Positions 58,546-64,000 of a DNA stretch of 64,000 bases are shown here, piece by piece (position 1 is the stretch's first letter; each line of letters begins with the position of its first letter). The stretch is from the NCBI GenBank assembly GCA_907163375.1, contig CAJQUW010004777.1:248001-312000 (forward strand), in the 5' to 3' direction. The stretch comes from Prostheceraeus crozeri. Lineage: Eukaryota > Platyhelminthes > Polycladida > Euryleptidae. The position numbers and the translations under genes are program-made. Under the pieces are notes generated by a model. The model had not been told where the DNA came from. It was given only the letters and a program-made list of their open reading frames with translations, and searched no databases.

Positions 58546-58926
58546 TTATTCCAAATCGGCAATGCGTTTCACCACAAGGCGAAACATAACATTAACATAA
58601 TCAAACTCCTCTTCATTGCGAGGTTGACTATTTGGGGAGAAGAGCTCTTGCCAACCTCGTAAAATGTTGATATCATTCTCATTTACAATGTCTTTCGCTG
58701 ACACACTGAGGAATGCACCTCGCAGAATATCACAGTCACCATACTGCACCACTGACTTCTCCGTCTCATCGTCGGAGATGATGATGCTTTCATCGTCGAG
58801 GATGATGATGGTTTCGTCCTCCTCCAACTCTAGCGGCTTGACCTCACCATCGTAAATGGTTTTCACTTGCCTCTTGCGAGGGGCATTGGGCATGAGCAAG
58901 GCATAGGCGTTCGGTGGTGTATCCAT
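58546..58926 (-). CDS. Small acidic protein with two SUMO-interaction-like motifs (Polinton)
   Basis: 126 residues. A basic patch APRKRQ near residue 15-20 could be a nuclear signal. Residues about 36-56 contain ETIIILDDE and SIIISDDETE: two four-residue hydrophobic cores each followed by acids, as in SUMO-interacting motifs. The rest is unremarkable, ending VVKRIADLE. The stop TAA lies within AATAAA. A TATA box (minus strand, 58964-58972) lies about 40 bases upstream of the start. Function unknown; nuclear targeting is inference. Confidence 0.7.
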   Translation of the reverse strand: MDTPPNAYALLMPNAPRKRQVKTIYDGEVKPLELEEDETIIILDDESIIISDDETEKSVVQYGDCDILRGAFLSVSAKDIVNENDINILRGWQELFSPNSQPRNEEEFDYVNVMFRLVVKRIADLE

Positions 58927-58963
58927 TTTAATGATATTATGAGGAAATGGTCATTGCACCGCA

Positions 58964-59046
58964 CTTATATAGATTCTCTCTCCCTGCTTCGTGCTCATTG
59001 GACGACAGCCATTTATCAATCACACTGCATCATTCTCATATATAAA
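58964..59046. promoter_or_regulatory. Divergent promoter with two TATA boxes
   Basis: CTATATAAG on the minus strand (58964-58972) and TATATAAAG on the plus strand (about 59038-59047), back to back about 70 bases apart. They lie 40 and 35 bases upstream of the starts at 58926 and 59078. Confidence 0.7.
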
Positions 59047-59077
59047 GAAGAGTGTTTTGCATTTTACTATCATAGTC

Positions 59078-59263
59078 ATGTGCGACAAAGAGGAAACATC
59101 CACGCCTCTTGCTACCTCAACTCCTACGAAGAAGGAAGTTGAGAGAAAGTTTCAACAAAAAGAGGAAGAGGATGAGAGACAAATGATTGAAGGCTGCAAG
59201 CAGCTCACTCTACAAACGGTTGAGAGTGAGCCTTTCATAAACGAGGCTGACTTTCAGGAGTGA
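59078..59263 (+). CDS. Small charged protein, unknown (Polinton)
   Basis: 61 residues starting MCDKEETSTP, with a Thr/Pro-rich start, a Lys/Glu helix (KKEVERKFQQKEEEDERQMI) and an acidic tail. The start is chosen because it follows the TATA box by about 35 bases. No family recognised. Hairpins resembling histone mRNA ends follow at 59298-59343. Confidence 0.55.
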   Translation: MCDKEETSTPLATSTPTKKEVERKFQQKEEEDERQMIEGCKQLTLQTVESEPFINEADFQE

Positions 59264-59297
59264 AAAGCCCTTTGATGAGACAGAGAATGCCCCAAAC

Positions 59298-59343
59298 GGT
59301 CTTTATGAGACCACGGCCTTAACGGCCACCTAATCAAGAAAGA
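59298..59343 (+). terminator. Two hairpins plus CAAGAAAGA, histone-end-like
   Basis: GGTCT/AGACC (59298-59312) and GGCC/GGCC (59315-59327) hairpins. The second is followed by ACC, four bases and CAAGAAAGA. In sea urchin histone mRNAs a stem-loop, ACC(A) and a CAAGAAAGA element define the non-polyadenylated end. The stems here are shorter than the histone stem. Confidence 0.35.
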
Positions 59344-59371
59344 AAAGACATTGACTGCGCCACACGCAACA

Positions 59372-61006
59372 TTAGTGATTTGATGTTATCTGACGAAAAT
59401 GAAGTGTTAAGACAGTACGACCACCAATGAATTGAATAGGATTACCACTATCATCATAGATACCAAATTTACAATGGGATAATCGTGATACATTGACTGG
59501 AATGTATACCTTGTTCAGGAACTCCCTGTGCATGGTCACACCAAAGTCGCCACTGTCAATAGGAATATATCTTAAAAGGGGAACCATTTGACCACCAACT
59601 TGTGTTGAATGGATAAAGTTAGTGTAAATGTAGAAGTGATTGATATTCATATCGAGCAAGGATGTTGAGCCACAATACTTCTCGTCGTAGAATATGTCAC
59701 GTTTGAATCCTAAAATCTTTGTCAACTCTTTTGAAATGTGAATGACCGTTTTACCATGTACACTGATACAGAATGTATTTTCTTTAGGATCATAGTCAAA
59801 ATGATATGAGTGTAGATTTGATACACCCTTGTTCAAGTATGTACAAACATCATAACCATTGCTATAATGCTTTGGAGGTATCGGTAACTTTTCATTTGGC
59901 TTCCATGTAAGACTGGGACGTAAAACAGGGTCTGTACGTTTGAAATAAAGGACCATTCGACAATCGGATTGCTGTTCAGATGTTATTTTCACATTCCCCC
60001 ATTCATGGTATGACCATAAGACGTCTGTTTTTAAAGAGAGCAAATCACGAAATTTAGAATTGATGTGAACAAATCCAATGTTTGAACGCTCATAATCATT
60101 TCGGAAATCAATCCTTGCTTTATTGTGTACTCGAGTGATGGATATAGATAATCCATTTATTTCATTTACCTGTTTGATCAAGTCATCAACAGTACCAGAT
60201 TTAAAAAGCACAAACCGCTCATGCATGCGATCAAGGGGAAGAAGGGTAATATTAAATTTTTTCCTGTGCCAATTTGGATATTTCTTAATCTGCTTCGATA
60301 CTTTCATGGACACTTGAGCTCTCAAAGGGAAGGCACCGCTTCCTTTTACTTTTGCAAATTTTGTGATAGGTAGAAAGAACCGTGATTTAAGATTCAATAT
60401 CTTTTGCAGAGGTCCACTCACATAAAATCCATGGGAAATAGTAGTCGGTCTCATGTAGAGGGTAACTTTATTTAGATTTGGATCCATTTGCCAGAACCAT
60501 AGATCCTTTGCCAAATCATTCATAACATTCAATAGGCGTTGAATTTTCATATAATACCAGATTGCTCTAAACGATGACGGAATGATTTTTTGTGTAGGTT
60601 GTTTCCATTTCAGGGGTGAGGCAATTTTAGCAATGGGTATGTCTGTATCTGCAGTGATAATTAAAGTAGGGCCATTTACAATCTCATCAACAGCTCGCTT
60701 TCCCCGACGAGTGTTTACTGTAAGAATAGAATTCCACTCTGCTGCATGTTCATTCAAGTTGTAGGTATGTACTTTATCATTTCGCTCTAGTTTTGGAAAG
60801 TACAAGTCTTGATTCGTTGCAGTGCCTAATGTAATCTCTTCATTTGCAATGGTTCTTATATTATTCACATAGCTCAAATCTTGCAGGGCCACTTCCCAAT
60901 CACCATTTAACTCAATCGGCTGTGTTAAATCAGTCTCAAACTCAGCAGCTGTATTTTTATATCGCTCAGGTTGAGCATTACTGGGAAATACTGCTGTAAA
61001 CTCCAT
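59372..61006 (-). CDS. Large Polinton structural-type protein (544 residues)
   Basis: Begins MEFTAVFPSNAQPERYKN, then ELNGDWEVALQDLSYVNN. The pattern in which N-terminal beta strands end in a G-(D/E)-WEVAL motif is shared by a group of large proteins in invertebrate Polintons, thought to be virion or fibre/penton-type components. No enzyme motif seen. The rest is beta-rich with many aromatic residues and no membrane segment. It ends HFRQITSNH. It lies 30 bases after the nuclease gene on the same strand. The open frame is complete. The exact virion role is inference. Confidence 0.7.
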   Translation of the reverse strand: MEFTAVFPSNAQPERYKNTAAEFETDLTQPIELNGDWEVALQDLSYVNNIRTIANEEITLGTATNQDLYFPKLERNDKVHTYNLNEHAAEWNSILTVNTRRGKRAVDEIVNGPTLIITADTDIPIAKIASPLKWKQPTQKIIPSSFRAIWYYMKIQRLLNVMNDLAKDLWFWQMDPNLNKVTLYMRPTTISHGFYVSGPLQKILNLKSRFFLPITKFAKVKGSGAFPLRAQVSMKVSKQIKKYPNWHRKKFNITLLPLDRMHERFVLFKSGTVDDLIKQVNEINGLSISITRVHNKARIDFRNDYERSNIGFVHINSKFRDLLSLKTDVLWSYHEWGNVKITSEQQSDCRMVLYFKRTDPVLRPSLTWKPNEKLPIPPKHYSNGYDVCTYLNKGVSNLHSYHFDYDPKENTFCISVHGKTVIHISKELTKILGFKRDIFYDEKYCGSTSLLDMNINHFYIYTNFIHSTQVGGQMVPLLRYIPIDSGDFGVTMHREFLNKVYIPVNVSRLSHCKFGIYDDSGNPIQFIGGRTVLTLHFRQITSNH

Positions 61007-61036
61007 GTTAAAGTATCAACATAAAGCGTAGTTTGC

Positions 61037-61603
61037 TTAGGCGTTATGTCGCATGACATAACGAACTGCTGCTTTCAATCTATTCACAGTAGGTACTTTC
61101 TGTCGTCCTAGGAATTTGGTTAAGAGTGATTGCCCTTTCACATAATGCACTCCTCTAAGTATGCTTGTACCGCCTTCTTTCATATTGCGATAGTTGATAC
61201 AACCAAATATGACTTGATATCTTGGTCTTCTACGTTTAAAATCTGCAAGGGTATGAAATATTTCACGTTTTATTGATGAGCTCACACGACAGCTATTTTT
61301 TAATTCCATTGCAATGCGACGTACAGGATTGATCAAATCGATGCCACCTACAGGTGATCGCTTAAAGCCATAATCTGTTAACACCATTTCCCACGCATGA
61401 CCCATTCGCTGACGTAAAATCTGTAGTTTGTAAGCATGATTTTGCCAAGGATCGGCTATGCCGGAAAGAATTACATCTTCAATAGGTCTTGTTGCATGAA
61501 TAGGTGATTTGATGAGGCGAACTGCATCATCTAATCCTCGTCCCGCTAATGTCACTATTGCAAATGATAATAGGATGATCAATCTTAACATGACTTTGTC
61601 CAT
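61037..61603 (-). CDS. PD-(D/E)XK restriction-endonuclease-like protein (Polinton)
   Basis: 188 residues. GGIDL (Asp 89) ... IAMELKNS (Glu 100, Lys 102) is a PD-(D/E)XK active site. The continuation, SSSIKREIFHTLADFKRRRP-YQVIFGCIN then VHYVKGQSLLTKFLG, follows the pattern of type II restriction-type nucleases known from bacteria and large DNA viruses (ELKN..., SS..K...L..FK...P.Y...YG.IN). The N-terminus has a hydrophobic stretch MLRLIILLSFAIVTLAG, like a signal peptide or an anchor, unusual for a nuclease. The start could be Met 1 or Met 5. The minus start codon is only 5 bases from the plus-strand start at 61609. Confidence 0.65.
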   Translation of the reverse strand: MDKVMLRLIILLSFAIVTLAGRGLDDAVRLIKSPIHATRPIEDVILSGIADPWQNHAYKLQILRQRMGHAWEMVLTDYGFKRSPVGGIDLINPVRRIAMELKNSCRVSSSIKREIFHTLADFKRRRPRYQVIFGCINYRNMKEGGTSILRGVHYVKGQSLLTKFLGRQKVPTVNRLKAAVRYVMRHNA

Positions 61604-61608
61604 TTCTT

Positions 61609-62001
61609 ATGAATGCTTTGCTTAAACGAGAAGACCAAGCAAACGTTTTGATGTGTCTAAAACTAACCATGATTGCCAAGCTCTCTTCTCAGTGTCATGT
61701 TACATGGAAGGCTCGACGCATTACCTTTTACGATACTCATCGACACGTTAAAATAAGTTTATCACCTTTTCAAATGGATAACCTCCACGATGCTTTACAT
61801 ATCATGCATCATCCAATGTACTATATCCCTCTAGGTGGACGTCTATTCATTATTCGACGAGATTTCATTGCTCTTCATGATCAATATGGTGTTCTACATT
61901 TTACATCCTCAAGTTGGAACAAGTATAGAGAACGTATACATCCTCGCATCATGACTTACCTTAAACAAACCAACACTCATAAGCATGAATGTGACAAGTG
62001 A
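61609..62001 (+). CDS. Unknown Polinton protein (130 residues)
   Basis: Open from ATG 61609; ATG 61651 (MCLKLTMIAK) is an alternative giving more room for the divergent nuclease start. It contains CHVTWKARRITFYDTHRHVK, SLSPFQMDNLHDAL, PLGGRLFIIRRDFIALHD and SSSWNKYRERIHPR. A beta-strand series followed by a helix is suggested, but I recognise no family. An AATAAA at 62088-62093 follows at about 90 bases. Confidence 0.6.
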   Translation: MNALLKREDQANVLMCLKLTMIAKLSSQCHVTWKARRITFYDTHRHVKISLSPFQMDNLHDALHIMHHPMYYIPLGGRLFIIRRDFIALHDQYGVLHFTSSSWNKYRERIHPRIMTYLKQTNTHKHECDK

Positions 62002-62117
62002 ACAATGTCTTCTTATCTCTACCTATTCATGTTTGATGACTAAATACAACCTATTCAATCACATCATCTACTTTTCCATTGAAGTATAATAAAGAAAACA
62101 AATTTTAATCGTACATA

Positions 62118-62123
62118 TTTATT
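62118..62123 (-). terminator. Poly(A) signal overlapping the protease stop codon
   Basis: AATAAA on the minus strand contains the TAA stop of the protease gene. The gene at 58546 shows the same arrangement. Confidence 0.7.
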
Positions 62124-62580
62124 GAAGGCTTTTATAAAAGTTACGAATGCGCTTTTCATTGACAAGGGTATCATGTGAAAAATGTTTACAAATATCATGT
62201 AAAGAGTCATAATGTAGTCGTTGCATTACAAAGTAGAGGGCATAGGCTCCACATGTTGAAGACAAGGGATGTTGATAGGCCAAAGCATTGCGAATCCATT
62301 TTCGTGAATGACGGTTCATGAAACGTGTGACATAATCACAATTTGGTAAGGCCAATGAATCAAAGATTTCACCGCAATAGTTTTTATCAATACACAAAAC
62401 TTTCCAGTGTTTGCCGGGTAAGTGTGCTGTATCAGTATTCATGATAATGAATGAGAGTGGTTTCGGTAAAACTGTGGGCATATTATTAATGGAAAACACA
62501 CCTCGAAATGCTGCAACAGTGCGTTCATCACCATTTTCTTGAACGACTCTCTCTAGCTCTGCATCAGATAACCAACTCAT
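62119..62580 (-). CDS. Adenain-like cysteine protease (Polinton PRO)
   Basis: 153 residues. GKHWKVLCID (His 58), EIFDSL (Asp 74), AYQHP (Gln 103) and STCGAYALYF (Cys 110) give the His-Asp/Glu-Gln-Cys order of adenovirus maturation proteases, found in Polintons and virophages. The length is slightly under the adenovirus enzyme (about 200). It would process capsid proteins. Its start codon overlaps the capsid gene stop (TAATG at 62578-62582). Confidence 0.9.
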   Translation of the reverse strand: MSWLSDAELERVVQENGDERTVAAFRGVFSINNMPTVLPKPLSFIIMNTDTAHLPGKHWKVLCIDKNYCGEIFDSLALPNCDYVTRFMNRHSRKWIRNALAYQHPLSSTCGAYALYFVMQRLHYDSLHDICKHFSHDTLVNEKRIRNFYKSLQ

Positions 62581-63858
62581 TAACTTGTATAAGAAGCGGA
62601 AACGTCACGTAGTCTGTTAATTCGAATGGTGGAATCGAACACAGCATAGATGAGTACATTGACTGTTTTCGTCAAATCTTTTTCAAAGAAGAATTCTAGT
62701 TTAAGATCCTTCGTGGCAGTACCCGGACGATAAGAAGCACCTGCTTCATTGTTTGCTGTCAAATCAAATGCATAAAGTGTATAACCTTTAGCAAATTCAT
62801 CATAGGTCAAACCATTGGTGTCATCAGTATTCCAGTATTTAAAGGTTTCCATAGTATTTTGATATGAGCGAGAATAATGACCATTAGCAAAGTCTGGGCA
62901 AAAAGGAGTACCAGGAATGCAATCGGTATCGCGATACAATCCGATTTGATTTAAACCAAATTGTTCAAAGTTGAGGGGATTCTTCGATATATTACCATTG
63001 TATGCATCATTTGCAATCAATCCCACAATGATCATTTTTGGCGATTGTATAGGAAACAAACTATCTTTAATAAAGCTCTTTTGCGCACGAGGAATGTTGA
63101 AACTATGGATCTCAGTATGATTTACATCATAAAGAGCATCATACTTCTTCAAACCCATCTCGTGACCATTAATCACCGAAGGATTCACTGTCATTCGTCG
63201 CACATAAAGTCTAACACTCAAACACAATCTTAAACTCAGTCTTTGCTCCATAAGAATTCAATACAAATTTAGGATCGTTCGGTAAGAGATGAACTCGCAT
63301 GTCTACTTTTGACATTAAGAAACGTGATTGACGGAAAAAGTCCAAGTATAGGGGACCATATAATTCACACACCCTACTTTCTGCAGTCCACTTTTCACGA
63401 GTGACAAATCCCTTGTTTTTGTCACTATCAAATTTACCAGCTTCATCTTTACACCAACCCATAACAGCCATGTGACTCTTTTGTGCTTGTGGCTGGAACT
63501 GCATGACTGTTGAAAAATAACCGAGATAGGGATAACTGTGTTGACCACCTTCAACCCGAGTTTCACCAATGGTCAATGATACATCCTTGAAGAGCGTTGC
63601 TATTGCCAAGTTATTCACGGCTACTTTGTCCTTATCATCAAGGTTGGTACCGTCCTTATTTACTATCTTAAACTTAACATGTAGATTGATGTCATTTACA
63701 TCGATGTACTCAGCATCATTTCCTGGTATTAAAAATTCAATGACACTACCAGAATCAATACTCGTCTGTGGATAACGAATGGATACTTAATTTCTAATGA
63801 TATCCGTCTGTATAGGTGTTCTATCAAATAAGCAAAGGGATGTGGTTTTACATTCCAT
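62580..63858 (-). pseudogene. Polinton major capsid protein (fossil)
   Basis: Double jelly-roll capsid family by sequence character and position next to the protease: beta-rich blocks with VIEFLIPGNDAEYIDVND, FKDVSLTIGETRVEGG, KSFIKDSLFPIQSPKMIIVG, YTLYAFDLTANNEAG and DLKLEFFFEKDLTKTVNVLIY. The last is a familiar pattern near the C-terminus of these proteins. It forms the hexameric shell subunit in the family. This copy is broken, with about two breaks. Confidence 0.82.
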
Positions 63859-63891
63859 ATTTAAAACAGTCCACGTCGCCTGCGTTTGCTA

Positions 63892-64000
63892 GGAGGTATA
63901 CGATGCTCTTCGCTTACGTTTGCCTGAAGTAGAGAGTGGATTGATATGACTGATAGACCTGATACCAGCCTTACCGACATTCTTCAAACGCTGTATTCCA
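63892..64000 (-). CDS. C-terminus of a further Polinton protein, runs out of the window
   Basis: The minus frame reads GIQRLKNVGKAGIRSISHIN, then GKRKRRASYTS and a stop near 63892. A basic C-terminus just upstream of the capsid gene suggests a minor virion protein, but only about 36 residues are visible. Confidence 0.4.

Larger units (their letters stand above)
57300..64000. mobile_element. Polinton (Maverick), partial (fossil)
   Basis: It carries a major capsid protein, an adenain-like protease, a nuclease and other small genes in a compact two-strand layout, which identifies the family. The left limit is uncertain and the element runs past the window end, where polymerase B, integrase and ATPase are expected. 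Most genes here are open; the capsid gene is broken. It looks like a fairly young copy. Confidence 0.85.

Overview
The window looks like genomic DNA of an animal, probably a marine invertebrate. Coding segments are split by GT-AG introns, genes end in AATAAA signals, and the short palindromes TACATGTA and TAGGCCTA recur, as is common in echinoderm and related genomes; the clade is an inference and weak. Nearly everything recognisable is transposon-derived. I found no rRNA, tRNA or CRISPR array, and no clear host single-copy gene.

Layout. 1-8.5 kb holds decayed DNA transposons (a hAT-like terminal exon, a Kolobok-like THAP transposase pseudogene, a Tc1/mariner scrap), a small duplicated exon of unknown origin, and a hairpin MITE. 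From 8.5 to 53.7 kb there is a stack of nested insertions. The oldest layer is a Ty3/Gypsy copy (B), of which part of a 5' LTR and the leader remain. A second Ty3/Gypsy copy (A, 8509-51812) sits in B's LTR. Copy A is in turn split by a 37.2 kb DNA transposon (9387-46560) flanked by an exact 8-bp target duplication, CACTTCGG. That giant element has about 210-bp terminal inverted repeats. Inside these lie arrays of a 173-bp repeat in opposite orientation (about 8 units left, about 31 right). It carries one multi-exon minus-strand gene that I could model from splice sites and phase: a basic exon, two PHD-like fingers, an OTU-like protease domain, a FLYWCH-like region, a Mutator-like (MULE) transposase core and a C-terminal zinc domain, about 1,220 residues. 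The last two exons lie in a 3,213-bp unit repeated four times almost identically. A second complete nested element (33438-37194; 15-bp inverted repeats, 4-bp duplication) sits in the first intron of that gene and carries a decayed transposase-like gene of an unassigned family. A 1.5 kb foldback element lies in the LTR of copy B.

From 53.7 to 57.3 kb there is a decayed hAT-like gene and repeats. From about 57.3 kb to the window end is part of a Polinton (Maverick) carrying major capsid protein, adenain-like protease, a restriction-endonuclease-like nuclease, a large structural-type protein and several small proteins. Its DNA polymerase and integrase would lie beyond the window. The Polinton and Gypsy elements are described only as fossils.

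The most unusual content is the giant OTU/PHD MULE-like transposon with inverted tandem-repeat ends and a fourfold array of its terminal exons. Next are the unassigned 3.76 kb element with its iterated 14-bp motif, and compact-genome features of the Polinton (a stop-start overlap, stop codons inside poly(A) signals, histone-like hairpins and tandem SUMO-binding-like motifs).
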